From NCBI GenBank assembly GCA_025454955.1, contig JALONL010000035.1, positions 1 through 60,346 of the forward strand: a stretch of DNA of 60,346 bases, in the 5' to 3' direction. Source of the stretch: Bacteroidia bacterium. GTDB taxonomy: Bacteria > Bacteroidota > Bacteroidia > Palsa-965. The position numbers and the translations under genes are program-made. Shown piece after piece: positions 8,724 to 16,637 of this stretch (position 1 is the first letter of the stretch; the number at the start of each line of letters is the position of its first letter). The notes under the pieces were generated by a model, which made no database searches, was not told where the DNA came from, and saw only the letters and a program-made list of their open reading frames with translations.

Positions 8724-9782
8724 TTAAATCAACTGCACTGCATTGGTGCGCACGTATATTGTGCGTCCGTCAAATGTGAGGATGCGGGTAAATCCATTGC
8801 CTGAAGACACCCAACGTCCGATCAGGGTTCGCGCAGGCACAGCCACCCGAACATCAAAGCCATCGGTTAGAATTGCGCTCATTGTGGTGCGTACCAGCCG
8901 GGCGATGCCACCACCTATACCTGAAAGCGCCCAGGAAGAATCGTAATTCGCCGGGTCGTTATTTTTAACGGTTTCCTTCAAGCCCATACGACGCAATTCC
9001 GCACGAATTTTTTCCTTGTTTGCAGCCTGTCCTTCAAAGGCTTCCATTAAGCCAGATACAAGCGTATAGCGTCGCATAGGAAGGCGAAAGGGACGCAACT
9101 GGAAACCCTGACTGGCCGAAGAATAATTAGCGGTCGTTTTCAGCTTTTGCAGCAATGCAATCACTGCATTAATATTCTTCAACATCGCTGCATCCCACAA
9201 TGACCAGCCAGTGATAATAAACGGGTCACGCACCCACGAGGGAATCACTGCTTTAGCATAATCACTGATCGAATTGTATTGGCCTGAATTAGTTGACGAA
9301 GTAGAAGCGGCACTTCCTTTTTTACTAAAATCACCGGATACATAACGTAAAAATGTGTCCTTGTCAATAACAGTTTCCAGTTCAGTGTTCTTCTCAAAAA
9401 AACGTTGTGTTTCGCTTCCCCAATGACCGTCTGCACCGTATTTGGGTAATGCGTCACGGGTGAATTTTGTAATGATTGCTTGCTGCAACTGTTTTACTTC
9501 TTTTCCCCGGCTGTTGAATTGAAGGGGGAAAACAGCCCCTGAAGAATTACCCTGATTTTGAGATGCAGAATAAGATGCGGGGGGCAGTGCCTTGTTTGGA
9601 TTTCCCGATGAAGTAATCTGGTCAAAATCAACACCAGCTTTGGCAGAATCAAGATCATCTGCATTATTTTTTACCCGGCGATACAGCCATAATCCACCTG
9701 CCGCTAATCCAACAAAGCCTGCTGAAAGACTAATCAGTACTAAGGGGCGTTTGTACCAGGGTTTATTACTTTGCGTGGCCAT
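8724..9782 (-). CDS. Membrane-anchored peptidoglycan-binding-like protein (352 aa)
   Basis: A short cytosolic start is followed by one membrane segment (~13–31, VLISLSAGFVGLAAGGLWLY), then a Ser/Asn/Gly-rich linker. Residues ~95–145 resemble a PG_binding_1 domain (FNSRGKEVKQLQQAI … YGADGHWGSETQRFFEKN). The central part is helical, and the C-terminal ~40 residues look like a small beta barrel (VSSGNGFTRILTFDGRTIYV). It lies 14 bp upstream of the muramidase gene in the same operon, and the pair could work together at the cell wall. Several neighbours share the same N-in single-pass topology, as expected for proteins in a virion membrane. No exact homologue recognised. Confidence 0.6.
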   Translation of the reverse strand: MATQSNKPWYKRPLVLISLSAGFVGLAAGGLWLYRRVKNNADDLDSAKAGVDFDQITSSGNPNKALPPASYSASQNQGNSSGAVFPLQFNSRGKEVKQLQQAIITKFTRDALPKYGADGHWGSETQRFFEKNTELETVIDKDTFLRYVSGDFSKKGSAASTSSTNSGQYNSISDYAKAVIPSWVRDPFIITGWSLWDAAMLKNINAVIALLQKLKTTANYSSASQGFQLRPFRLPMRRYTLVSGLMEAFEGQAANKEKIRAELRRMGLKETVKNNDPANYDSSWALSGIGGGIARLVRTTMSAILTDGFDVRVAVPARTLIGRWVSSGNGFTRILTFDGRTIYVRTNAVQLI

Positions 9783-9799
9783 TTCTTTTTGTTTTGTAG

Positions 9800-10561
9800 T
9801 TATTGAATAGGTTTTCGTGCGATAAAAGCCCGGTAATCAAATTCGGATTGCGATAAATCTTCATCGAGTTCAGTATCTAAATCAACTCCGTATTTATCGT
9901 AATAGGCTTGTTGTACATCTTGCCAGGCTTTCTGTGTAGGAATTTCTACAAACACCTGTTTGATTGCTTCTTCATCCGTGCCCCAGAGAAACCCGAACTG
10001 CTCATAATTAACAGCCGCATTTAATCGGATTGCCCAGGCAGTTGGGTCGTAGGTGGGCGCTTCTTTAGCTGAACGTTCGGGCTTAATGCTGTAAATGGCT
10101 GTGAGTTCCTGCATTTCGGTAGTGTGCAGATGTGTCTCCAGGTCTTTATACAGGTTATTGCCGTATTGTTTTTTGTAGTTGTCGGCTACTTTGCGATACA
10201 CTTCTTTGGTTGGAATTTCCACAAAGGCAGAGCGAATGGCTACTGTATCTGTACCGGGCATGTTGTTGTTGTCAATACCCGCTTTGATTTTTTTAGCGTA
10301 ATAGGCCGGTTCGTTTGTGTCTAACGCACCGTTTTGTGCGGCGTTAGATATAATTTTCCGTACCAACTTATAGCCAAAATATCCCGCCGTACCTGCTGCT
10401 GCAAGCCCGATAAGCCCCCAAAGAACGTAGGTTTTAAATTCGTCGGAACGTGTCTTGGAAGCACCGGCAGGGATATAATAAGTCCCTGCCGATTTTTCTT
10501 GATTTGCTTTGCGCTGGACACGTTCCTGCATGAGCGCAGCGGCAACAAGGGGGGCTGACAT
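9800..10561 (-). CDS. Membrane protein with two annexin-like repeats (253 aa)
   Basis: One membrane segment (~48–68, VLWGLIGLAAAGTAGYFGYKL) follows a basic N-terminus. The outer part has two ~65-residue repeats, each ending in the same pattern: FVEIPTKEVYRKVADNYKKQYGNNLYKDLETHL and, further on, FVEIPTQKAWQDVQQAYYDKYGVDLDTEL. The second is preceded by GTDEEAI, so it reads like an annexin repeat (GTDE…Y…YG.DL…L). Annexin repeats bind phospholipid in a calcium-dependent way in eukaryotes; here the function is unknown. It is overlapped end to start by the 60-aa gene upstream. Its position among structural-type genes suggests a virion or envelope membrane protein. Confidence 0.6.
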   Translation of the reverse strand: MSAPLVAAALMQERVQRKANQEKSAGTYYIPAGASKTRSDEFKTYVLWGLIGLAAAGTAGYFGYKLVRKIISNAAQNGALDTNEPAYYAKKIKAGIDNNNMPGTDTVAIRSAFVEIPTKEVYRKVADNYKKQYGNNLYKDLETHLHTTEMQELTAIYSIKPERSAKEAPTYDPTAWAIRLNAAVNYEQFGFLWGTDEEAIKQVFVEIPTQKAWQDVQQAYYDKYGVDLDTELDEDLSQSEFDYRAFIARKPIQ

Positions 10562-10744
10562 TTACAGGTTCAGAGCCTGCCGTGCAGCACTGAGCACGGA
10601 CGGCTCAAAAAGGATGATTTGACGGAGCCGGTTCAGCTCTTTTGCAGAAAGGTGCTTCACGATAACCTCAAGTGCTTTTTTTACTTCTGCTGCCTGTGTA
10701 GCATCGGTGGCAGGAATTTCGAGTTGGATGAGTTGCTTTGCCAT
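10562..10744 (-). CDS. Small helical protein of unknown function (60 aa)
   Basis: Encodes a 60-residue, mostly helical, moderately charged protein (MAKQLIQLEIPATDATQ… then a Lys/Ala/Leu-rich helix). It has no membrane segment and no recognised motif. Its stop codon abuts the start of the annexin-like gene and its start is 9 bp from the stop of the upstream coiled-coil gene, so it lies inside the operon. The tight spacing is the main evidence that it is real. Confidence 0.5.
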   Translation of the reverse strand: MAKQLIQLEIPATDATQAAEVKKALEVIVKHLSAKELNRLRQIILFEPSVLSAARQALNL

Positions 10745-10753
10745 ACGGTTTAT

Positions 10754-11545
10754 TTATTGATAGAGTAAGCACATTACTGATTCGATTTTTTCAGGCTGTT
10801 TGCCTAACTGTTCAAGGATGCTGATTACCTGTGCGCGTTCGTGTTGAGGTAAGCCCCCCATTAGTGATTCGATAAAGCGAAAATTTTTCAGCGCAGTTTC
10901 ATCAAGTGAGGGTGAATCATGGGACTGCTTGGGCGGCTCAGATTCTGACTGTACTTTACTGGTTTCGTTCACACCAGACAACGCCTGTGCCGGTTTACCC
11001 CGGAAAATGTCTAAGGCATTGTTTGTGAAATTGCCCAGGGTAGTAATCAGTGCTTTTGAAGACGAATCTGAATCGTATAAGGATTTTAGTTCGGCATGCT
11101 CTTGTGCTAAATCGTGGTATTTGTCAAGCAGGGAATCTACTTTATGTTTAAGCGAAGAATTTTCTTCGTTCAGTCGTTTGTTATCAAAACTTAACTGGTG
11201 ATTAGAAAGCTGTAAGGTGGCATAGTCCCGGTTCATTTTTACGGTTTCGGGAGAGGGGATATTTCCTAACTGCTCTGTTTCAGCTTGCGGCTGTATCATA
11301 AACCGGGTTACGCGCCGGTTACGCATATTAGGCTGATAGCGGATAAAATCAATGTAAACCGTATCGGGTGTAATCACTTCGTCAATGGTAGAAAACAGCG
11401 TATGATTGTCTGTTTTAGGTATGATTTCTTCATTGTCGATAACTACCTTGTAGGTAATTGGCTGTCCGGCACTGGCGTTATTTTCAAGCATCAAACGCAG
11501 GGCATTGATTTTCGCCTCATCATATTGCTGGATTAAGTAGTTCAT
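10754..11545 (-). CDS. Coiled-coil protein of unknown function (263 aa)
   Basis: Residues 1–100 look like a small alpha/beta domain (ITYKVVIDNEEII, TVYIDFIRYQPN). A clear coiled coil follows (~110–170, with Leu/Asn heptads), then a Ser/Glu-rich linker and a helical C-terminus (LPQHERAQVISILEQLGKQPE). It has no membrane segment, unlike most neighbours. The ATG overlaps the stop of the upstream 110-aa gene by 4 bp. It could be a scaffold or spike-type structural protein; this rests on position only. Confidence 0.5.
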   Translation of the reverse strand: MNYLIQQYDEAKINALRLMLENNASAGQPITYKVVIDNEEIIPKTDNHTLFSTIDEVITPDTVYIDFIRYQPNMRNRRVTRFMIQPQAETEQLGNIPSPETVKMNRDYATLQLSNHQLSFDNKRLNEENSSLKHKVDSLLDKYHDLAQEHAELKSLYDSDSSSKALITTLGNFTNNALDIFRGKPAQALSGVNETSKVQSESEPPKQSHDSPSLDETALKNFRFIESLMGGLPQHERAQVISILEQLGKQPEKIESVMCLLYQ

Positions 11546-11874
11546 GGCCTCTGTTTTTTATTGTTCAATGGCGTAACCTGGATAAATACAGCGTGGATAA
11601 AAAACTTATTCCGGTTTATGATTTTTACCGTTCCTGTATGCTCATGTTGTTGTTGTTTCACAGCAGGGTCGTTAATCTCAAAAACACCGGTTGAAGATTC
11701 GATACGAATACCTGTTTCGGGCGAAATCAAAAGCAGTAAATCATTATCCACATTTAGGAGTATTATTTCACTGTTCTCTAACCGGATGTGCTGGTATCGC
11801 ATCACATAATTTTGCCCGAACTCCAGTTCACACATCCGGCGCGGTATGTACTCCATTGCAAATAGGATATTCAT
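11542..11874 (-). CDS. Small beta-rich protein of unknown function (110 aa)
   Basis: Begins with a hydrophilic stretch (MNILFAMEYIPRRMCELEFGQNYVMRYQHIRLENSEIILLNVDNDLLLLISPETGIRIESSTGVFEI is the pattern, shown only in part as MNILFAMEYIPRR) and continues as alternating beta-type sequence with no membrane helix. It ends in a 4-bp stop/start overlap with the coiled-coil gene and starts 11 bp after the upstream beta-rich gene. It is one of a run of four small beta-rich products in the middle of the operon. No family recognised. Confidence 0.5.
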   Translation of the reverse strand: MNILFAMEYIPRRMCELEFGQNYVMRYQHIRLENSEIILLNVDNDLLLLISPETGIRIESSTGVFEINDPAVKQQQHEHTGTVKIINRNKFFIHAVFIQVTPLNNKKQRP

Positions 11875-11885
11875 GTGCCAGAGAC

Positions 11886-12323
11886 TTAGATAATGAGTGA
11901 TAGTGTTATGTACACCCTGTAACTGAAATCGCCGCTTTCGCTTTCATGTAACCGGTCAATGTATGTACCCTCCAGAAGTGTTACTTCACCTGCAACCCAC
12001 TGAGGGGAAAATTTATATCCGCTGTTAAACCCACTGTTAAATGGCAAGAAGTTTACAGCAATCAAATTTTCCCTGTCAGTGAGCGGCTGTTGAGCAAAAA
12101 CAGGTTGTGACACAATCCGCTGTCCGGTTATTGCTGCACGAATATTTATCATGCCACACAAAACACGATCTGGTACATTGCTTACCGGGTTTACCACTTT
12201 GGTGCGGTCGCAACTGATTTCAATGGCCTGCACGGCTTGTGCATTATCCGGTATGCGGATAGTGAACAGTTTATGTTCGGCAGGTTGTGTGATTGACAGG
12301 GTGTGAACAACAAACTTTTGCAT
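11886..12323 (-). CDS. Beta-rich protein, candidate small capsid protein (145 aa)
   Basis: The 145 residues are almost entirely beta-type sequence (for example HKLFTIRIPDNAQAVQAIEI and FSYRVYITLSLII), with no signal peptide, membrane segment or enzyme motif. It ends on a hydrophobic strand, like its neighbour. It sits between two other small beta-rich genes with 11-bp spacings, so the three are probably made together in large amounts. The pattern is what one expects for single jelly-roll virion proteins, as in tailless membrane phages with two small capsid proteins. That assignment is inference; no homologue is recognised from sequence alone. Confidence 0.45.
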   Translation of the reverse strand: MQKFVVHTLSITQPAEHKLFTIRIPDNAQAVQAIEISCDRTKVVNPVSNVPDRVLCGMINIRAAITGQRIVSQPVFAQQPLTDRENLIAVNFLPFNSGFNSGYKFSPQWVAGEVTLLEGTYIDRLHESESGDFSYRVYITLSLII

Positions 12324-12334
12324 GGGTGGTGATT

Positions 12335-12742
12335 TTACATCCGGCGACTATATACATTGACAAAAACCGTGTAAGGGGCAAATCCGGCCATATCATCGTT
12401 TGGAGTATCGGTATAGTTCACATCCACTATCCGGTTGCCAGGGTTGATTTCCCCTAACTCAAAGTAGCGTTCTGCACCAGGGAGTTGTAATCCGTGCATG
12501 AGAAACTTGCTTTCGTAATTCGCAGGTAAAAATTCCTCGCCGTTGATGTGCAGCGATTGTTTTCCCCGGAAGTACAAAAGATCATCACGGTTGGAACTTA
12601 ATACGATGCCGAAAATAGTGGCCGCGTTCTTGTCCACGATAAATGAACCTTTCACGCTCTGCTGTGCGCCCGTGATCTGCATCTCAAAACACTCCCGTAT
12701 AATTCGATTTTGCTTTTCCGACATACTGTTTGGTATTTGCAA
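12335..12742 (-). CDS. Beta-rich protein, candidate small capsid protein (135 aa)
   Basis: After a short helical N-terminus (SEKQNRIIRECFEMQITG), the protein is alternating beta sequence with turns (ATIFGIVLSSNRDD, LHINGEEFLPANYESKFLM, RIVDVNYTDTPNDD) and ends on a strand (YTVFVNVYSRRM). There is no membrane segment or catalytic motif. Length and strand count fit a single jelly roll. It follows the 239-aa candidate capsid gene by ~55 bp and precedes the 145-aa gene by 11 bp. Structural role inferred from fold type and context only. Confidence 0.45.
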   Translation of the reverse strand: MQIPNSMSEKQNRIIRECFEMQITGAQQSVKGSFIVDKNAATIFGIVLSSNRDDLLYFRGKQSLHINGEEFLPANYESKFLMHGLQLPGAERYFELGEINPGNRIVDVNYTDTPNDDMAGFAPYTVFVNVYSRRM

Positions 12743-12797
12743 GTAAGTGGGGGCGAACCCTCCCGGCCAATATTACCGGGAGGAGTGCCCTTTCCCG

Positions 12798-13514
12798 CTA
12801 CGGGGTGGTGATCGTACCGATCAGTTCCAGGTTCAGGTGACAGTTTGCATCCAATCCGTCCATTGTACCGAGTTCTACGACAAACTCAATCAGTTCCTCA
12901 TCACGGATAAGGCGCGGGTTGTGGAGTTTGTAAACACCCAGGTTCGTGGTCGAATTTCCGTCGGTAACAAAGCAACGGTTGCTTTTACCTTCAGGTACAA
13001 TCTGACGTTTGTTTGCCTTGAGCGAAAATTCACCGTTGGCAATGGCCGGGAAATTTTTGATAGAGCGAAAATCAATCGCTTTTACTTTTTCCTCGGTCAA
13101 ATCGGCAGAAGTACCCGCCAGCAACTGAATAGAACTTACCAGAAGCACCATTCCTTTTTGGAGTTTACCATTGGGGATAGATGTACCACCGGTTACTTTG
13201 GTATCGCTCGTTTCAAAGAGTTTTACCGTCTTGGAAGTAATCCGTTTAACTGCGCGGATATTAAAATCGGCCAGACGCAGATTGCCTTTAATCAATTCCT
13301 CACGGATGTTTTCAGGCAGTAAACTGAAATGCTTCTCAAACTCTGCACGGGAACCAAAAGACTGGTGGCTGGTTTGGTTCATACGCTTCATAATTTCTGC
13401 TTGTTCGCTCTGAGATTTGTTTTTGAGGTAATTACTCAGAAGGTTGTCCGACGGGCCAAACAGTGCGCCCGCATTGCCGTATTCGTTGAATACGTTGTCA
13501 AAATTCTCAGTCAT
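12798..13514 (-). CDS. Candidate major capsid protein (238 aa), beta-rich C-terminal domain
   Basis: I start it at ATG 13514; the frame is open upstream to a TTG at 13556 but that part runs into a G/C hairpin. Residues 1–~85 are helical and Gln/Asn-rich (LLSNYLKNKSQSEQAEIMKRM). The remaining ~150 are beta-rich with no membrane segment (VLLVSSIQLLAG, FSLKANKRQIVPEG, HLNLELIGTITTP at the end). This size and layout, a helical arm followed by a jelly-roll-like domain, fits a capsid or major structural protein. It heads the run of small beta-rich genes and is preceded by an isolated hairpin. No known capsid family is recognisable by eye, so the function is inferred. Confidence 0.45.
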   Translation of the reverse strand: MTENFDNVFNEYGNAGALFGPSDNLLSNYLKNKSQSEQAEIMKRMNQTSHQSFGSRAEFEKHFSLLPENIREELIKGNLRLADFNIRAVKRITSKTVKLFETSDTKVTGGTSIPNGKLQKGMVLLVSSIQLLAGTSADLTEEKVKAIDFRSIKNFPAIANGEFSLKANKRQIVPEGKSNRCFVTDGNSTTNLGVYKLHNPRLIRDEELIEFVVELGTMDGLDANCHLNLELIGTITTP

Positions 13515-13546
13515 ATAATTTGTGTACTGAGTTTCACCCGGATTAT

Positions 13547-13569
13547 CCCCCCCCAAAAAAGGGGGGGGG
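13547..13569 (-). promoter_or_regulatory. Perfect G/C-tract hairpin in the leader of the candidate capsid gene
   Basis: A run of eight C (13547–13554), six A (13555–13560) and nine G (13561–13569) can fold into an 8-bp all-G·C stem with an A6 loop. It lies 33 bp upstream of the ATG at 13514 and 48 bp downstream of the preceding gene's stop. There is no T-run after it, so it is not a classic terminator. It may be an RNA processing or stability element that sets capsid level, or a slippage-prone tract. Confidence 0.5.
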
Positions 13570-13616
13570 AAATCTTAGATGGGTGATTAAGTTGGAACTT
13601 CTTGAACAGTTCGGTA

Positions 13617-14222
13617 CTAAAGCAGCTTTGCAGCCACATCGAAATCTCCGATACCAGACACAGGGCGTTCGGGTTGACCGTAGGTAAATACGGTTCCGTT
13701 TGCCGCAGCGCGTTCGGCTTCGAGTTCAGCCAATTCATCCATTCGTGTGAGCATTTCCAACGTGGAGGCAGAAGGTGCGTTTCCGAAGCCTTTTACATCC
13801 GATTCTCCTGTTCCTGGAGATTGATTAACGGACGGTGAACCATACTTGCCGAAAGTGAATTTTGATTTAAGCTGCTCGATATAATCTTTAAGCCGCTCTT
13901 TTCCTGCTTCAAATTCAGCTTTCATGTCAAAGCCAGTGCCGGGCGTGGTACGCATACCAATTTTGGTCACATCAAAAGGTGCGGCCAAACAACCGATACC
14001 TGCTGAAGTAAGCCAACGTTGACCCAATTTGTGACCTGTGCCTATGGCAACGACACCTACCGGAACAGACCAGAAGCCCATAAATGAACCTCCGGTTGCT
14101 CCAATAATACCGCTAACCGCATCCACTACTGAACTTGCAATGGTGCTGCTCCAGTCCGCTTTAGGTGATGTCAAAGAACGTTTCCAGGTTTGTGAACTTG
14201 TTAAGCCTTTCAATACAGACAT
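13617..14222 (-). CDS. Membrane-associated glycine-rich protein (201 aa)
   Basis: The N-terminal half is long, hydrophobic and Gly/Ala-rich (SVVDAVSGIIGATGGSFMG, VPVGVVAIGTGHKL, TSAGIGCLAAPF), able to form two or three membrane or membrane-inserting helices. The C-terminal half is hydrophilic (LKDYIEQLKSKFTFGKYG) and ends in a helical Glu/Ala-rich stretch. No family recognised. It lies between the transglutaminase-like membrane protein and the candidate capsid gene. The composition recalls membrane-bound virion proteins, but that is only an analogy. Confidence 0.5.
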   Translation of the reverse strand: MSVLKGLTSSQTWKRSLTSPKADWSSTIASSVVDAVSGIIGATGGSFMGFWSVPVGVVAIGTGHKLGQRWLTSAGIGCLAAPFDVTKIGMRTTPGTGFDMKAEFEAGKERLKDYIEQLKSKFTFGKYGSPSVNQSPGTGESDVKGFGNAPSASTLEMLTRMDELAELEAERAAANGTVFTYGQPERPVSGIGDFDVAAKLL

Positions 14223-14256
14223 AACTTTTTATTTATTGTGTTTAATAGGGGATGCA

Positions 14257-16173
14257 CTACCGAAGGCTTCGCATCCTTAATTCGCGTGTTAATTCTTCTT
14301 CTGCTTTTTCCTGAATACTTCCTCCCTTATACTTTCGTTTATGGGTGGCTTTAGAATGGTTGGCCGATTTTGTCCCCTGCTTTGTCGAATAGCCATCCGG
14401 CGTACCGTTTACTTGGGGTTCGCGGCTTCCTGTACCACTTAAATTCTCTTGTGATTTTCCTTTACTCTTTCCGCTGCTCTTTGACATTGCCCGAACAATC
14501 AGGTAGGCAATACCTCCCACCAGCAAAAGTGCCCCTGCAATCACAGCCGGTTTGTGTTTTTCGTAGAACTCTTTCCAGTCGAATGAAGTACTCCGGTTGT
14601 TACTTCCGGAAGCTGCACCACCTTCTTCAGCCGCTCCCTGATCGTTTACACTTGCCGAAGTGTTTGAAGTATCTGCTGCATTTGACCCTGAAGCACTACC
14701 CGATGTGGCATCAGCTTCGGCTTTATCAAGTGCATCCATTTCGGCATCAGCCCCCGGTTCACCTTTTTCCATCAGCGGGCCGATATTCTTGAGGATTCCA
14801 GCTATAATGGCAAGGATACTTGAACCAGCGGCGGCAGCAGCGGCGGTTTCAACAATGCCTAATCCTGCAAGTTCGGGGGCTTGTGCCGGTACTTCACTAT
14901 CGTACATATCACGGCCAATAATCTCTGTAATCGGGCTATATGTACCCGGTACATAGCGCGGCTCGGCAAAACCGTTGAGCGAAACCGCTTTATCCATATT
15001 GCCACGTCCGGTTAAGATGGCTTCTTTCAGATTGGCCACATCGCCGCCGATGGTATAAAAATATTTTTCCAAACGTTCGCGTGTCTTTTGATAGCGACTG
15101 AAACGCTTCTCGTTCACTCCCAGCTTTCGCGCAGCTTCATTACTCAGGTAAGCATAGCGCAGTTTCTCAGAAATCTGAAAAACATTTAGTTTCAAGCCCT
15201 GTAACACACCCAACCGAATTGCGGTTGTAGCAGGATTTACGCGATTAATTTTATGGGCTGCTGTCTTTGCTGCTGAAATTACTTTTCGACCGGCATCCTG
15301 AATTTTATCACCCGCATTCTGCACCTTGTCTTTTACAATGTTTGCAGTTTGCTGTACTTTGTCTTTAACCGTATTTACGGTATTCTGAACTTTATCTTTC
15401 ACACTCTGAAACACATTGCGTATTTTATCACCTACGCCGTTCAGACTTTGTAAATAATCTTCGGGGAGATATTTAATTAAATCGTTCAGTTCCGATTCAG
15501 GCAATCCTTCGCGTACTTTGCGTTCAAAGTAGGCCGGGTTCTGAAATAAAACCAACTCCTTTAATTCCTGTATATCCTGTGCCGTTACTCGGTTGGTATA
15601 TTGCTTTGCTCCAGGCACGCCGTTAAGAAAATTGAGATTCATGTCTTGGTCAATTTTTTTTGTATAGGGTACTTCGTAGTTGAAGTACTTTAACACCGCA
15701 TCTATTACGATGTCTTTCTGTCCTTTTTGTGGAACAACCACGTAGATATGTTGAAACCCATCATCAGGGTCGTACTCAGTTATTCGGAAAAAATGGGGAA
15801 TACGTAATTGTGTCAATACACAGGATGTGAAAAAGCTGTAACAATCACAATCCCCTTTACGATCAGCCCATAACCGCCAGGTACTTCGTACCTGCTCTTT
15901 ACCATCCTCATCAGGTACATAAGCCAAATGCTTGGTAAGGAAATTCCAGATGTTGAAGCAGGTTTTCAGTACATTACCCTGCGGGTCTGCTAATACTTTT
16001 TTAGCGATTGCTTCTGCCTGAAAATAGAACTCCTTCACTTTCACCGGAAACATTGCCAGGGTGTCGTCTAACTTGGCGTTCACCTTCACCGTTTCATCCA
16101 CTCCCGGCGGTGTCTGAAAATAGCGATTATAGCGGTCGCCATTTTCTAATATGCCTTCCCAGTCGCGCTTCAT
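14257..16173 (-). CDS. Transglutaminase-like membrane protein with amphipathic repeats (638 aa)
   Basis: Residues ~70–165 are a transglutaminase/cysteine-protease-like domain of the GDCD type: Cys in KGDCDCYS (C109), His in GFQHIYVVVP (H142) and Asp in DIVIDAV (D158) give a plausible C-H-D triad. Residues ~255–300 carry a repeated amphipathic KDKVQN-type motif of about 11 residues, like group-3 LEA or lipid-binding helices. Near 440–465 is an Ala-rich hydrophobic segment and near 540–560 a clear membrane helix (AVIAGALLLVGGIAYLIV), followed by a Ser/Lys-rich tail. It is 2 bp from the upstream WHy-like gene. Possible roles: virion maturation protease, cross-linker, or wall amidase used in entry. 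Confidence 0.6.
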   Translation of the reverse strand: MKRDWEGILENGDRYNRYFQTPPGVDETVKVNAKLDDTLAMFPVKVKEFYFQAEAIAKKVLADPQGNVLKTCFNIWNFLTKHLAYVPDEDGKEQVRSTWRLWADRKGDCDCYSFFTSCVLTQLRIPHFFRITEYDPDDGFQHIYVVVPQKGQKDIVIDAVLKYFNYEVPYTKKIDQDMNLNFLNGVPGAKQYTNRVTAQDIQELKELVLFQNPAYFERKVREGLPESELNDLIKYLPEDYLQSLNGVGDKIRNVFQSVKDKVQNTVNTVKDKVQQTANIVKDKVQNAGDKIQDAGRKVISAAKTAAHKINRVNPATTAIRLGVLQGLKLNVFQISEKLRYAYLSNEAARKLGVNEKRFSRYQKTRERLEKYFYTIGGDVANLKEAILTGRGNMDKAVSLNGFAEPRYVPGTYSPITEIIGRDMYDSEVPAQAPELAGLGIVETAAAAAAGSSILAIIAGILKNIGPLMEKGEPGADAEMDALDKAEADATSGSASGSNAADTSNTSASVNDQGAAEEGGAASGSNNRSTSFDWKEFYEKHKPAVIAGALLLVGGIAYLIVRAMSKSSGKSKGKSQENLSGTGSREPQVNGTPDGYSTKQGTKSANHSKATHKRKYKGGSIQEKAEEELTRELRMRSLR

Positions 16174-16175
16174 GG

Positions 16176-16637
16176 TTACAGTGTTATCGTTTGTTCATCG
16201 GTAAAACTCACAAGTTCATTGCCTACGTAGGTCGGAATAGTTGTGCGAATCAAAATGGGCGCATTACCAGTAGCCGTTTGCAGTATTCGGAAAATATCAA
16301 CCGCAAGTGCTGGTAAGGCCATCACATTAATTTCGATGAGTGTATCGTTCAGTCCTAACTCAGAAAATGGTACAATCTCATAATTGATATTCTGAATTAC
16401 AGATGTACCAATCACTTGCTTTTTGTATTCCAACACCACAACCGGATGTTTAAACCGGTAGGTATTTTTGGTCGGGTTCTTCGCTACCACTGAAACGCCA
16501 AGTGTTATGCGTGTAAGGGTAAGTTTATGAATGCGAACCTTTACATCAGACATCAAACGACTGGCGTTTTTTGCCCACCCTACCGCTTTTGAGGCTAACC
16601 AGATAGCGCCCGCTCCTATGGCAAGTTCTATGAACAT
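16176..16637 (-). CDS. Membrane-anchored LEA-2/WHy-like protein (153 aa)
   Basis: An N-terminal hydrophobic helix (MFIELAIGAGAIWLASKAVG) is followed by ~110 residues of Ig-like beta sequence: LTLTRITLGVSVVAKNPTKNTYRFKHPVVVLEYKKQ has the pattern of LEA type 2/WHy domains (strand, VxxxNP, then a 'KHPVVV' strand), and the end (NAPILIRTTIPTYVGN) also fits. WHy domains in bacteria and phages are small adhesion or stress beta-sandwiches. The start overlaps the end of the upstream 94-aa gene by 10 bp. Probably an envelope or virion membrane protein. Confidence 0.55.
   Translation of the reverse strand: MFIELAIGAGAIWLASKAVGWAKNASRLMSDVKVRIHKLTLTRITLGVSVVAKNPTKNTYRFKHPVVVLEYKKQVIGTSVIQNINYEIVPFSELGLNDTLIEINVMALPALAVDIFRILQTATGNAPILIRTTIPTYVGNELVSFTDEQTITL

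Noticed and set aside
12747..13322. Plus-strand ORF of 191 codons opposite the candidate capsid gene
   Set aside because: It is antisense to 12798–13514 and has no domain character; operon structure on the minus strand is consistent.
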